64,000 bases of DNA from Scalesia atractyloides (Eukaryota > Streptophyta > Magnoliopsida > Asterales > Asteraceae), in assembly GCA_947069175.1 (NCBI GenBank), contig CAMTDV010000017.1:50415137-50479136 (forward strand), read 5' to 3'. Positions 1-12,484 of this stretch are shown here, piece by piece (positions within the stretch are counted from its first letter, which is position 1; every line of letters starts with the position of its first letter). A program made the position numbers and the translations under genes. The notes beneath the pieces were generated by a model that worked only from the letters and a program-made list of their open reading frames with translations, was not told the origin of the DNA and did no database searches.

Positions 1-1600
1 AGAAGTGCGAAGATCCTTACAATGATTGTTTAACAAAAGACAAAAGGTTCAATGAACTTAAGAAACATGCTGACGATTTGTCACATGATTACAAAACAAC
101 AAAAGATGTGTATGACAAATTGAGCAAAACAATCAAACAGTTTGAACAAACCATTCGTGAAAATGACAAAACATTTTCAATGATCAAGGTAACCATTATG
201 GACAAGCAATTGGCCACTAACATTCACTTAAATACAATTTCCAAACTAAAAGGTGAATTGGAGATGGTAAAAATTGAAGCTGGGCGGGTAAACAAATTGT
301 TAATCAGCTATTCCACCAGTTCGTATGTCATTGATCATATTCTCCCAAAAATTTAGAAAGTTGGAGATAATGATAATGATAAAAGCAAACGTCTAAGTTA
401 CGATCGTGTTCCACCACCCATGTGGAATAATTATTCAAAGAGACATACAGATGGGGTGGAAAAGGAGCTTAACTTAAAACTGATCACTGAAAAGCAAAAT
501 AAGCTGCCTGAGAACAAAGACGTAACTTATGATAACACTGAAAAGGAATTTGATTCTGAAGTGGTTAACAAAGTGATCGAAAATGTTTTAGAAAGTTAGT
601 CTGATAGCACAGTGTTTGAAAGTGCTAAGTCAAGTCATGAGAGGTCCGAGTCAAGTTCACAATCTGGAAGTGAGGAAAGTTTTCACAAGAACTTCATCTC
701 CGCATCAGAAAATAGTCTAAGTGAAGATCCTAATGTAGTAGTCTACAAGATGAACGGATCAGATAAACTATGAAGAATTCCCAATCCAGAATGTTAACTT
801 AGACCAATTTGACAAATTATTTAAGCTAGTTGAGGTTAAAACCTCTGATCTTGAAAAACAAGATGTTGCCTTCTACTCCAAACAAAAGAAAGTTTCCGAT
901 AACTTTTAACGAAGAGGTAAAGACTGCCCAGAATATAAGAGAGATGGTTTGGGGTATGCCCAAAAAAGAAAGAACAACTGGTTTCGTAAAACAAACTTTA
1001 CAAAGAAAATTAACTTTGTTTTCAGAACTAACACAATGAATGAAAAAGAGATCATTAAGAAACAATCAAACAAAGAGTTTGAAAAGGAGAAGGAACTTCG
1101 TGAACAAGTTTCAGAATCCTCTGTTGGTAGCGACAATTGTAACCAAGTTGGACATATTGCATGAATGTTTAAGTCCAACAAGCCAAAACATGTTCATGAA
1201 GTCAAAAAGTTCACAGAGGATGTTAAACAGAAGGGTCCGGAGTTTGTGCCAAAGCAAATTTTGAAACGAAAAAATGAATCCAACTTAAATGTGAAACCAA
1301 CACCTGCAAATTTTCCAAACTTTGAGGTTAGTGAAACATCAAAGAAAATTGAACGAACGGATTCCAAGTACTATACAAAGAAAGCATTTTCTAAGGCACA
1401 AACTTGGGTTGTGAAGAACAAACCACCTGCTGTTGCTATGAAATTAACAACTGTTTCAACAAAATCAAAAGATGAAAAGGGATCAAAGGTTGGATAGTGA
1501 GTTGGGGTAAAGAAAGATGTTATGAAGAACGCCGAACCACAATTCAACATTCCTAACCCACCCAAGACCGAAAGGTCTTAGGTTTCCCTATTTAAGTAAT
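1..1600 (+). pseudogene. Copia-1 gag C-terminal region (decayed)
   Basis: The longest open stretch is 78-356. It ends in a coiled-coil-like segment with the motif SSYVIDHILPKI, which recurs in Copia-2 (about 13186) and Copia-3 (about 63320). That identifies it as the lysine- and glutamate-rich spacer downstream of gag. A degraded zinc knuckle (CNQVGHIA then a stop, about 1136-1164) matches the intact CFKCNEVGHIARKC of Copia-2. The last recognisable piece (about 1545-1600) matches the Copia-2 segment just before protease. Several stops and frameshifts break it. No function is retained. Confidence 0.75.
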
Positions 1601-1639
1601 TTCTTATTCACATGTGCAGGGGCTCCAAAGGTCAATTAT

Positions 1640-3540
1640 ATAAAAGTGGATTATGGACAGCATAGCTTCTCGGCACATGATAGGGATGCTTGCCCTGCTA
1701 TAGGATGTGAAAGCTATATGGGGAGGTTATGTTGGGTTTGCCGGAACACAAAGCGGCAGGATCGTGGGAGAAGGTACTCTTACCAACGAAGTGGTCTCTT
1801 TCGACAAAGTGAACTATATTGCTGAGCTTAATTGAGAGTAACTTATTGAGCATATCGCAAATCTGTGACAAGAAGTTCACTACCCACTTCAACGACAAGG
1901 GGTATCTTATTCTTAAACCGGGATTCAAAATTCCTGAGGAGTGGATCCTGATGCGCGCTCCACGTGAAAACGATCTATATATCTTAGACATGAGCGTCGC
2001 ATCCACTACATCAAGACAAGTTCAGTGTTTCGTATCAAAAGCCACCGGAGAAGAATCAATTCTATGGCACCGCAAAATGGGTCACACTCACTTAAGGAAG
2101 ATGAATTACTTGGTGCACAACGACTTAGTGGAAGGAGTCAATCTCAATAATTTTCAACTAACAGATGATTGTCTTAGCTGCAAGAAGGGGAAGCAACATA
2201 AGAAATCACACCCAAGAAAGCTGCTTAATTCCATCAAGCTTCCACTAGAAAGGCTTCACATTGATCTCTTTGGACCGGTTAAAGTGAAAAGTATCTCTGG
2301 AGATCTATACTGCCTAGTCGTAACTGATGACTACTCAAGGTTCTCGTGGGTTTTCTTTCAAGAGAGAAAGGATGAAACATTCGAAAATCTGATGATCCTG
2401 TTTTGAAAGAGTGAAAATCTTTACCATTTGCCAATCAAGAGAATCCGAAGTGACAATGGTACTGAGTTTAAAAACAAAAAGATGCTTGAATTATGCAATG
2501 CTAAGGGTATCCATCATGAGTTCAGCGCCCCCTATACTCCTCAACAAAATGGAGTAGTTGAACGAAAGAACCGAATGCTAATTGAAACAGCACGCACGAT
2601 GCTAGCTGACTCGAAAGTCCCTATTAGCTTTTGAAGTGAAGCCGTTGCATCTGCATGTTACACCCTTAATCACGTATTCATTGTCAAGCCGCATAAAAAG
2701 ACATGCTTTGAGCTACTTAACCAATGAAAACCTAATCTAAAGTATTTGGAACCTTTTAGATCAATGTGTACTGTATTGGACCCGGAGGGTAAATTTGGAG
2801 CCAGATCTTTGGAAGGATTCTTCGTAGGATATGCTAGTCCGCAAAGGAGAGTTTATCTGCCAAGCATAAACCAGCTCATTATAGCCCAACATGTTGATTG
2901 CCAGAGATACACAATGCCTATGTAAAAACCTGGCGATCCTTTGTTTTACAATTACGAAAGGTTGTGGAATTCATTTGACCTACCAGAAGAACCATCAGAG
3001 GAAGAACTTCTCCTGCTTTTTCAACAGCATCAAATATCTAACCAGGAACAAGTTCCACGTCCCTTGGTGGTCTCGTTTCATAATCAAATACAAACACTTT
3101 TGAAGCAGGTCCGAGCAACATTCAGCCAGAACCTATAGTCGCAGCAAATCTGAACAACGCAGAACCATCTTCAGCACAACCAATTGATGCAAATTCTGAT
3201 AGAGAACCTACCTTTGATGATGGAGGATCCAGTTCCGATGAAGGATCGGAACATATTGAAAGTTTTCTAAACAATCAAGTTGCGGAATCTGGTGCAAGAA
3301 ATGAGGCAACTTCCTCAAAACAGGTTGCTGACCAAAATGTTACGAATTTGGGAAGCACAGTGAATGTTCCAGGCGAGGTCATGCCTAGATCAGTCTACTA
3401 CCATCCGTCAGAGAACATCATCGGAGAGCTACAAGCTGGAGTGAAAACGCGACATCAGATCAATAAGGATCTTAGTTGTTTTTATTCTAAAGTTGTTTCC
3501 CTTCAAACCAGAGTTTCTCCGAGTTGATTTTGTTTCTTAG
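1640..3540 (+). pseudogene. Copia-1 protease remnant and integrase
   Basis: Protease is only a remnant at 1640-1820. From 1819 a GAG-pre-integrase domain is readable, with the HHCC zinc-binding pattern (WHRKMGH ... CLSCKKGK, about 2065-2190). The integrase core keeps all three acidic residues in context: D in HIDLFGP (about 2258), D in SDNGTEF (about 2449) and E in NGVVERKN (about 2548). Stop codons at 2404 and 2632 and later frameshifts interrupt it. From about 2640 to 3540 the integrase C-terminus and an acidic, serine-rich linker can be followed by comparison with Copia-2 (15480-16440). Confidence 0.85.
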
Positions 3541-5060
3541 GTAGAACCAGGTAACTATAAGGATGCTCTTAAAGAAGAAAGCTGGGTGGAAGCAATGCAT
3601 GAAGAATTGTTGCAATTCCAGAAATTAGGTGTCTGGGAACTTGTTGATCTACCACACAATCAAAAGAAGATAAATACTCGGTGTGTCTTCAAGTGAAGAA
3701 GAGATGATAGAGGATTTGTTGTGCGCAACAAAGCTCGGCTCGTGTTACAAGGCTTTCATCAGCAGGAAGGGATAGACTACAACGAAGTCTATGCCCCAGT
3801 CGCACGTCTTGAAGCTATCCGCATTTTCCTGATATTCGCCCCATGGAAAGGATTTAAAGTGTACCAATTGGATGTGAAGTCTGCTTTCCTATACGGTAAG
3901 GTATATGAGGAGGTGTACGTCTGCCAACCACTGGGTTTGTCGATCCGATACGCAAGGATAAGGTTTGCCAACTAAACAAAGCGATGTATGGCTTACATCA
4001 GGCCTCGAGAGCCTGGTATGAGACTCTTTCCAGACATCTTTTGGGTAACGGTTTCACCAGAAGAATAGTAGAGATAGTGCCCTCTTTACCAAGGAAGTGG
4101 ATGGACATCTTATCATTGTGCAAATCTATGTGGATGATATCATCTTCGGGTCGACAAATGAACAACTGTGTAAGGACTTTGAAAAGGTCATGAAAGAAAA
4201 ATTTGATATGAGTTCTATGGGGGAGATGAAGTTCTTTTTGGGACTTCAGGTTGAACAGCTGCCAGATGGTATTTTCATTCACCAAACGAAGTATGTTCAT
4301 GACGTGTTGGAGAGATTTGACATGACAGGAACTAAACCCGCATCTACTCCATTAGCCACCAACCACGGCATATCTCCAAACGAGTATGGAGTCAAAGTCG
4401 ATAAACACTATATCGCTCCATGATCGGATCCTTTATGTATCTCACAGCTTCAAGACGAGATATCATGTATCCTACATGCCTTTGCGCCCGTTATCAGTCC
4501 AATCCCAAAGATTCACATTTGCTGATCATCAAAAGAATAATTCGCTACTTGAAAGGATGCCCTAGCACCGGCTTGTGGTATCCACGTTATGACGACTTCT
4601 ATCTCGCGGTTTACTCTGACTCTAATTTCGGTTGCTGCAAGCTGAATGCTAAATCTACAAAGGCTAGTTGCCAGTTCTTCGGAAACAGACTGTGGTCGCT
4701 CTCTCTACTTGTGAAGCTGAATACGTTTCAGCATCCAATTGTTCCCAAATTTTGTGGATACAACAACAGATGAGAGACTTCGGACGGCACTTTCTTGATA
4801 CGCCCATATATGTAGATAAAAAGGCAGCTATTGATATCACAATCAATCCTTGTCAACACTCCACACTTAACATACTGAAATTCGATACCACTTTATCTGT
4901 GATTGTCACGAGAAAAAGTTGGTTAGAATGTAGAAAATCCACACTGATGACCAAAAAGCAGATTTTTACACTAAAGCTTTTAATAGAGCTAGATTTCAAA
5001 CTCTTTTAAAATTAAATGGTTTAAAGAATCTAATATCAGGGGATTTGGATAAGGTTGAAT
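3541..5060 (+). pseudogene. Copia-1 reverse transcriptase and RNase H
   Basis: RT is recognised from RNKARLV, YAPVARLEAIR, QLDVKSAFLYG and the catalytic YVDD (tat gtg gat gat, 4127-4138). RNase H follows from about 4420, with GSFMYLTASRRDIMY, a YSDSNFG motif and ALSTCEAEY. At about 4680 a short stretch present in Copia-2 (encoding LVTWQCKK) is missing. Multiple frameshifts (for example near 3955, 4080 and 4420) and an in-frame TGA near 3694 inactivate it. Pol homology fades at about 5060, as in Copia-2 near 18028. Confidence 0.9.
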
Positions 5061-6520
5061 TTGAGTATGGCGATGTTGTGATGTGATCCTCATCAGTCTG
5101 TCACATATTTTTCTATAAATATTTTAACCGCATTCTTAAAAATAAAAATCCAAAAATATGTTTTTTATTTTAGAGGGAGAAAAGGTTGTGGAAAATACCA
5201 AAACATTGAAAATTTTGAAAAAAAATACAAAAAATTGAAAAATCTTGAGAAATACAAAAACACTAAAAAAAGAAAAAAAGAGTTTTGTGTATAAAAGGAG
5301 ATGATAGTACATCAGTGGACTATCACAGTACAATAAAGAAATGGGACTTTAAAAAGGGTCTAAACAGGTCTTACTAAGGATGGGCTAGTAGGCTTCGCAG
5401 CTTCAGTAAACTGCTTTCAAGATATAAACCTAAAAGATAAACTTGTAAATCTGTAGCTTAACATCTCTCGGATATATGGACTTGGTACTCCGAAATTTCG
5501 TTTGAGAGAATGCCAGATTCTGAGATACTAGGTCTTTATATTTGATGGATATCTGGGGTATTATACGAGTTCTTCTGATTTTGCGTCGGCATGGCCTAGA
5601 ACTTGTATAATACTTTCACATTGTTCACCCCCAAAGCTGCATAAAAAATGATGAAAATGTCATAAAAAGATACCACATTCTGCAGTACAAAAATTACAAA
5701 AGATTCCCATGAGGAACACCACCTAAAGTCGAGCCTTCATCTCCTTCTCTGTGCGGAAGTACTAACCTGAGCTCTCAAGGTCTCGCATTCACCCCTTTAT
5801 AGATATGAGTTAGATATATTCACCTGTAAGATGAAATCTAGGGAATCTCGATGGGGGAGTATATTCAGAGGTGGGAAACACAGATTATGCCATGTTGCTA
5901 AAAATTACCTAACGTATCTTGAAACAGTTGAGAAATGTGTAGAGGTTTAAGTGGATTAGTATACTGACAATCTAAGTAAATCTGTTTAGGAGCTTAAAGT
6001 TTTATCTAGATCAACAGTACTGGTGATGTGTCTCAATAAACTGATGTGATCCTCTAACACTAACTCGTAAAAATATGTCTGTAAAAATATTTGTACATAG
6101 TTTGAATTCTCTATTTTAAGAAAAACCACAAAAGCCAAAAATATTTTCAGTGTATTTTAGCTTAAACTTTTTAAAAATACAAAAATAGTTTCTGTTCTAT
6201 CTTAGTTTTTGAATACCGGTGATAGAGAACTGATCTTCAAAGTCTAAAGCGACAGAATGCTGAAGGAAAGTTGAAAGATTATGGGTTGGGAGCTAATCTA
6301 AAAAGAAAGAATATTCTTAAATGTGCAAAAGTTCATTAATTTGGAACTTAAAATTTACAAAAAGAAAACATCAGTTTTGGTCAAAATGAGGTCAACCAAG
6401 GTCATTAACTTAGACTTGGGAGGCAACTTAGTTAACCGGGTTCATTAACTTGGACTCGGTCAACTAAATGGGTTGTTAAAACTGATAAATTCACGAAAAA
6501 GTCGAAAAGAAACCAAGTGT
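5061..6520 (+). other. Conserved non-coding spacer between pol and second ORF of Copia-1
   Basis: No coding potential is visible. The stretch aligns block by block with the Copia-2 spacer (18029-19390). Shared pieces include a purine tract just after pol (tttagagggagaaaagg, about 5170), gatagtacatcagtggacta (about 5301), ggatatatggactt, and agcctgagct-type blocks around 5730-5790. Conservation of a non-coding block between two strongly diverged elements suggests a cis or RNA role. Confidence 0.7.
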
Positions 6521-7190
6521 CCAAGCTCACTCACACAAGTGACACTTTGGGTGGCCAATGCCTATAAATACTTCAGCCTCACTCGTACGAGTCATTACTA
6601 ACTTTGTGCGGCTGAGGGCATTTCTTTGTGCGATTGAGTTATTTGGACTACTTTTCGATCGATTCGCGTACTATAAACACTTCGGGGAGGTTGATCTACA
6701 CATCTCTTATGATGGTGAAGGTACTAATCCAATATTTGAGCAGTTATAATGTCGAAATTGGACCTTTTGGACTTAAAATGTTAATATAGGCTAAACTAAC
6801 TGATAAAAGTTAAAATTGAACTTAAAATCATGTATATCGGCCTTAGGCGATCCTAGTGATGTCTTCAATTTGTTAAAATCAACACGTTTTGAGCTCGAAT
6901 TGAAAACAGAAGTTTTGAAATGGTTCATCAGTCGTACGAGTGAGAAATTTTCAAAGAATGGTTTAAAATGTGACTCGCACGAGTGATGACTTGTATGAGT
7001 AAAGATTTTTGTAAATTGTTTAACAAGTGACTCGTACGAATAGTCACTCGTACGAGTAAGAGACATAAGTCTGAAATTTTCTAAGTGTGCAAGTTCACAC
7101 GTACGAGTACTGACTCGTACGAATGATAATTTCTTGAAAATTGTGAAAAATATTCTAACTGTTGAAATTTCTAATGTGCAGGAAAAGAAA
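6520..7190 (+). promoter_or_regulatory. Copia-1 internal promoter and palindrome-rich leader of the second ORF
   Basis: A TATA-like cctataaata lies at 6561-6570. Copies of a 14-bp palindrome, consensus CACTCGTACGAGTG, surround it: 6528-6541 (degenerate) and 6580-6593. More copies fill the leader at about 6929, 6972, 6988, 7029, 7045, 7097 and 7112. The same palindrome and the same cctataaata occur in this element's 3' LTR (40214-40330), so the region looks like a second copy of the LTR promoter design. Immediately before the second ORF is an acceptor-like tctaatgtgcag (about 7170-7181). Promoter activity is inferred from layout only. Confidence 0.55.
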
Positions 7191-10061
7191 ATGGAGTATT
7201 AGGCAGTACACAAAATATGTTGTTTACTTGATGATAAAATTGCTGAACTCACACCATATAGAGAAGTTCTCAAATTTCTGGAAGAACGCCGATTGTAAAA
7301 GCTCGTATAGATACACACACGGCATATAGATCTTATGTCAAATTTTTCTGGGGCCCAACCGAGTATCGTGAAGAGGAGGATGCTATTTATTTTGCAGTAC
7401 GTATTGAAAACAAGGATATTGAGGTCAAGATCACGGAACAGTTGATATGAGAGGTGATCGAGTTTAAGGAAAAAGAAAGTGATCCGACAGGATACCCAGA
7501 GTACATGGTCAAAGGATGTTTTTACAGGATGGGGTATAGGGGACATGTGAATACAGTTCTATACAAGAAAGGTCTTCTGAGCGCACCTTTAAGATATATC
7601 ACTCATTGTGTTATTCATGCTCTCAGTCATCGAAAGGGAGGATTCGACGATCTTGTTGATTATTTGATGTGCACGTGGTATTCATGCAAATGGCAAGGAA
7701 CACATCTAAAGAGAAGTTCTTGCAACATCCAACATTCGTGCAGATGCTGTTAGACCACCTTCACAAGAATCTGAAGAAAAAGAGTAACAATAATCTAAAG
7801 CTTGATCACATGGATGTTTCTACACTTAAGAATATGAATCTGCATGCAAAAGCATTTCCAAATGCTAAACCTGTTTTCGGAGCAATCATCAACAAAAACT
7901 ATGTTGCGCCACCACCAGGGAAATGGAGAAAAGAAACTAGTGGTGATGAAGCAGAAGAGTTGAAAATGCTGGAAAACTTTCAACAAAAGGAAACACATGG
8001 TTTACTAAAGAAGAAGAGTCACATAAGTAAAAGAGCGCAAAGAGAAAACGAGCTTCTGTTAGCATTAGTTTAGTTGATGAGCCTGACACCGAAGAAATTC
8101 CTGCAATAGAGACTGTTCAAGTTGAGAATGCCGAAGAAACTCTTGAAGAGACAACTGCTGATGTTGAAAGACAGGTAATGGGAGGAGCTGAAGGGGGAGA
8201 CGGTGATGATGAGGGGTCCTCATCCTTTAGCATGAATTATGAGGATGCCAAGGCTGGAAAAAATGAGAGATAGGTAGAGAATAAAAGAAAGCGCAAAGAG
8301 GAAGAGCGCAAACGTAAGGAGGAATGTGAGAAGAAGGCTCAGGGAGATGATGATGTGTTGTATGAGCCATCAGAATTTGAGGAAGAGATTTCAGTGGTTA
8401 AGCCTGCAAGGTAACAAGCTAAGCGTACACAGAAAGTTGTGCCTAAAGCTACATCAAAGTCTAAGACTTCTCCTTCTACAGGGCTAAAGTTTTGATTGAA
8501 GATAAAGCCAACTGTTGCTGACACAGCTGCTCCAACTCTCAAGACTGTTATTCCTTCGATTCCTCCAATTGTACAGCCTACACACACCTCTCCTCAAAGA
8601 CAACCACCATCTCCACCACCTCAACCTACCACATCACTACCTCCTATGCCATCTCCTCGTCATCCACCAATCATTACACCGCCCACTTCCCATCCGATAG
8701 CCCAATCGTCCTCTCACCCTACACAGCCAACTGAAGAAAAAGGGTTTGAAGGATTTGATTTTTATATTGGATCGATTCCAGGTGGTGAAGCATTTTTTGC
8801 TGATGTTATGTACGAAAGAAGGATGGGAGGGTTGGAAAATCAGATAAAGGAGCATAAAATGAGGATAAAGTCTCTAGAGGAAGATAAGGAAAGGTTGGGA
8901 GCTCTCCTGAGGTTTCTGGTTAATGACAGCGAAAAGGTTGACTAAATGGAGAAATTACTAAAGGCTCATGAGGAAAGAATAAAGTCATTGAAAGATGAAC
9001 GAAGCAGCTTGGAGGTTGTGCTACAAAGTTATCAAACAGAGAATGAGCGCCTTTGTAAGAAAATGTCTGAGTATGATGATGAAAGATTGAGAAACAACAG
9101 ACAGATAGAGCTTATGCAGAAGATTCTGATCAAGAACTGGGTATAGTCTTTGCCATAGAAGCGGGAGAGATTGAGAAAGAGGAAGCGAGAGAAAAGATTG
9201 TTGAACGAGAAAGATTAGCAAAAGCATCTTCTGAAGCTCAAGGGAAAGGCAAAGGTCCGATGTTTGAGATTCCTGAAAGTGAGACAGTAGATCCTGTTGT
9301 CGAATCTAGTGCCCCTGTCTCCGAACCTCAACATGCTGATTCAAGCTCAACTGCTTTGATTCCTTATGTTCCTGTTGCTGAAAAGGAATCAGATCAAGTT
9401 TCGTGATACTTAATGAAGGAGTTGTAGTCTCTCAGACTAAGGAGAGAGTGTTAGAGAAACAAAAGATGGAAGCAGAGATTGAAGAGACATTTGATGAAGT
9501 ATTTGATATGATAGAGAAAGATGGGATCGACGCTGTAATGAATTTGCTTGTTAATGAAAATATGAATGTTGATGCTTACATGAATGACTCTATTTATGAA
9601 CTAACAGATTCACAAGTTCAGGGGGAGTCAAAGATTGATGATCAAAGTGTGCCAACTCCTAAAGTTATGTATCTCGAGCACGATGTTGAAGAGGGAGAGT
9701 ACGTTCATAACTACTCTAAAGAATACATTGCGAAATTGTTGGGAGTGGATGAAGGAACGTTTGAGTGTGACTTTGAAGAAGATCTGAATAACATTAGTGC
9801 TACACAGCCTAATGATTATATGTTTGAATACGTACCAGAGGCAAATGATTATGATCGGGTTGTCGTAGAGGATGATTCCGATGAAGATACAATTGCAAAA
9901 TATTCAGGAGAAGGAATGGATGACTTCCCAACCTTTGATGAAATCTTTTCTGAACCGACTGATGAATTGTTGAAGCGTAAAGTCGAAGAGGCTGTGAAAG
10001 ATGGATCTGCACTCAAATCGCCAACACGTGAAGAAATTGCAAAAATGAAGAAGAAATGGTT
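7191..10061 (+). pseudogene. Copia-1 second ORF (extra ORF), first part
   Basis: Homologous to the Copia-2 second ORF at 20061. The N-terminal globular part shares the motif MVKGCFYRMGYRG (about 7505-7543) and a histidine-containing segment HALSHRKGG (about 7615-7640). A proline-rich tract follows (8545-8720), then coiled-coil-like heptads (8810-9140) and a very acidic region (9640-9960). It breaks off at KKKWFK (10061), where Copia-2 is inserted, and resumes at 25995. Start ATG at 7191 is chosen from the position of the Copia-2 start. Stops occur early (7200) and repeatedly. Similar proteins, often annotated hypothetical, accompany Asteraceae copia elements. I cannot assign a biochemical function. 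Confidence 0.7.
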
Positions 10062-10066
10062 TAAAG
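10062..10066 (+). repeat. Target-site duplication TAAAG, left copy
   Basis: TAAAG immediately before the Copia-2 5' LTR is repeated exactly at 25990-25994 after the 3' LTR. Confidence 0.92.
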
Positions 10067-10476
10067 TGTTGGTGCATAATGTCTATCTCTAAGTCTTATA
10101 TCGAGTCTGTATAAGATAGGGTTTGATATGATAGAATTTGTTTTATTTATGATGTAAAGAGGACAAGTTCGCCCAAACTTGTTTGTGATATGGACAAATT
10201 CGCCCGAACTTAAAGTTGGACGAACTTGGACATGGCACACTCCAAGCGAACTTGTTTCTCTATATATAGTTGCCTTTGGGTCTTCATTTGTAACTTTTCA
10301 TTTTGGGAGGCGGAGCTCTTGTCGGTTTGGATCTTGGATGCATGTGGTTTCAGACTTAATAAACTGACGTTTAATCGATTAATCTTGTGTACTTATCACT
10401 AAATCACGTAATATTCCGCATACATGACTTAGATAACAAACATAGGTTCCGTAACTGAGGACGGACGATCCTAACA
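10067..10476 (+). repeat. Copia-2 5' LTR
   Basis: Begins TGTTGGTGCATAATG and ends GATCCTAACA. Palindromic sites lie at about 10164-10181, 10195-10212, 10211-10228 and 10237-10254. A TATA-like ctatatatag follows at 10260-10269, so the palindromes sit where U3 enhancers would be. Aligns along its full 410 bp with 25580-25989. Confidence 0.93.
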
Positions 10477-10477
10477 A

Positions 10478-10489
10478 GTGGTATCAGAG
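10478..10489 (+). promoter_or_regulatory. Copia-2 primer binding site (initiator Met tRNA)
   Basis: tggtatcagagc, complementary to the 3' end of plant initiator methionine tRNA, starts two bases after the 5' LTR. Confidence 0.9.
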
Positions 10490-10989
10490 CTATGGATGCC
10501 TAGTTACAAGATATTCTCTATTTCTACCATTCTTCTTATTTCTCATACTTTTTCACAAAATTAATGAACCTACGGTTAAAATGGCTAAATTTTGAACATG
10601 TCATACATAATCACCTAATAACAAACCCTTGAAAATTTCAGATCCAAATTCAACCGATTTCATGTCAAAAATTACAAAAAACCATGTGTTGTAACATATC
10701 ATATCCGAACTTGATACATAACTTCGCCCGAAGTTGTTTGAGAATCTTACAAGCTTTGAATTTACAACTTCGCACGAAGTTTTAGTCGAAGGTTTTTCAA
10801 GAGGTTTTAAAGAACTTCGTACGAAGTTGTCTGTTTTGCGATTAAAGTTTGATACAAGTTCGTCCGAACTTGGTTAAACTGATTCTACAGAAGTTTAACA
10901 ACCAACTTCGTCCGAAGTTGTCCTAAGACTAATCAAATTTCAAGTTTTCGAAGTGTTTTTCTTTCAGGTTTAATTCTCAGTTTGACGAG
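10490..10989 (+). promoter_or_regulatory. Copia-2 leader with palindrome array
   Basis: Non-coding leader between PBS and gag. Five 18-bp palindromes start at 10719, 10765, 10812, 10855 and 10903, with a degenerate half site near 10705. Two mirror forms occur: CAACTTCGnnCGAAGTTG and CAAGTTCGnnCGAACTTG. Spacing is 43-48 bp. The leader ends with an acceptor-like tttttctttcag (about 10957-10968) 21 bp before the gag ATG. Confidence 0.7.
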
Positions 10990-12484
10990 ATGGATCAAGA
11001 ATACTACAATGCTTTCGTCACAACACCGGCTCAGGCGGCAAATGCAGTGGCGCAGATCAATCTGGATAACGAAATGGGGACATATGTTAGACCACCCAAG
11101 TTGATGAGCCTTGACGATTATGAAGGCTGGCGAGAGAAGTTCGAAAATTGGGTACAGGCAAACCATTTCCATAGCTGGATGGCAATTCGAACTGGTTACA
11201 CATGGCTAAAGAATGAGCGTGGTATTGATATTGCGATGGCGAATTTTACTCCTAGAGATCAAGATCTGTATGTTCCTTAAAAGAAGATGATGAGTCTTTT
11301 GCGACAGTCAATAAAGGAAGATATCATGGTACTATTACAAAATAAAGGCAATTCGTAGGCGTTGTGGAATGCGTTAAAGGCAAAATACAGAGGTAGTACA
11401 GATATGAGAAAAAGTAAGAAGGCTTTACCAAAGAAAGAGTTTGACATCTTTACGGTGATGAAGGGAGAAACAATGAAACTAATGATAGATTGTTACCGTC
11501 ATTTGGTGGTTCAATTGGAGAGACATGAAATTCAAAAGACAAACGAAGAGCTAGTAGACAAGTTGGCATATGCACTACCTAAAGGGGAGTGGTCTACATA
11601 CTTGATGGTGCTAAAGAATGGTTCTTCATATGCAAACTACACTTTAGCTGAATTCATCGATAAATTAGAGGGACATGAAATGGAACTGCAAAAGATTGCT
11701 CGATCTAAGAACGCTCAAATCATGCAAGATGTTGGATTGTATTACAAAAGTGGAGTTCCTGATAATTTAAGTCCTAAGATACAAACCCCTTTTAGTGCGA
11801 CTATGAGCTCTTCTGGATCATTTCAAAGTCAACCGAACACTCAATCATTTCTCCAAAGACATCACATTCAAGCTCAAGCTCAAATTCTCCGTTTCAAAAT
11901 CAAGCTAATCAGTCGAATTAGTCTAGTTCCGATCTGAATATCTTTCAGTGCAACATCACGGTCATCTAAAGAATGTGTTTGCTAAGCAAGCGGCCAAACA
12001 ACACATGGCGCTACTTGCAACTGTTTTAGAGTCGTACGAGAGCTTGGTTGCGGGAAGAATCGGAAACCCAGAAATAACTGCTGAAGATTATGATCAGATC
12101 GACGAAGAAGAATTGGAACTGATGGATATCAAGTGGTGTCTAGCGTCGATTATCCGAAGGGCTACAAGGTTTGTTGCGCTCACTGGACATGACATTGGAA
12201 ACTCAGGCAACACAGTGGGGTTTGATAAGACAAAGGTGACATGCTTTAAATGTAGAGAAAAGGGGCATTTCAAGCATGAATGCACCAACCGAGAAGCTAG
12301 CGGCAATCAAAGTCCATTTAGTAACAACAATGATTATTACAAGAGATCTATGCATTACAAACCATCTCCAAGAGGGGTGCAAGTTGAAGATGGTTCGTCA
12401 AACACTAAGGATAAAGTTTTAGTTGTTTCACAAGAAGATGAAGGATTTGACTGGAACAAATACATTTCTGGAAACGCAATGTAG
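10990..12484 (+). pseudogene. Copia-2 gag with first zinc knuckle
   Basis: Starts MDQEYYNAF at 10990, the first ATG after the leader, and matches the Copia-3 gag start. N-terminal part carries PPKLMSLDDYEGW, typical of copia gag polyproteins (UBN2-like). A CCHC zinc knuckle CFKCREKGHFKHEC lies at 12242-12283. Gag would form the particle shell and bind genomic RNA. Interrupted by stops at 11278 and 11356 and by a frameshift near 11937. Codons otherwise align well with Copia-3 (61305 onward). Confidence 0.85.

Noticed and set aside
7191..10061. Second ORF as a retroviral envelope gene
   Set aside because: Position fits, but no convincing signal peptide, membrane span or cleavage site was seen; left as unknown.
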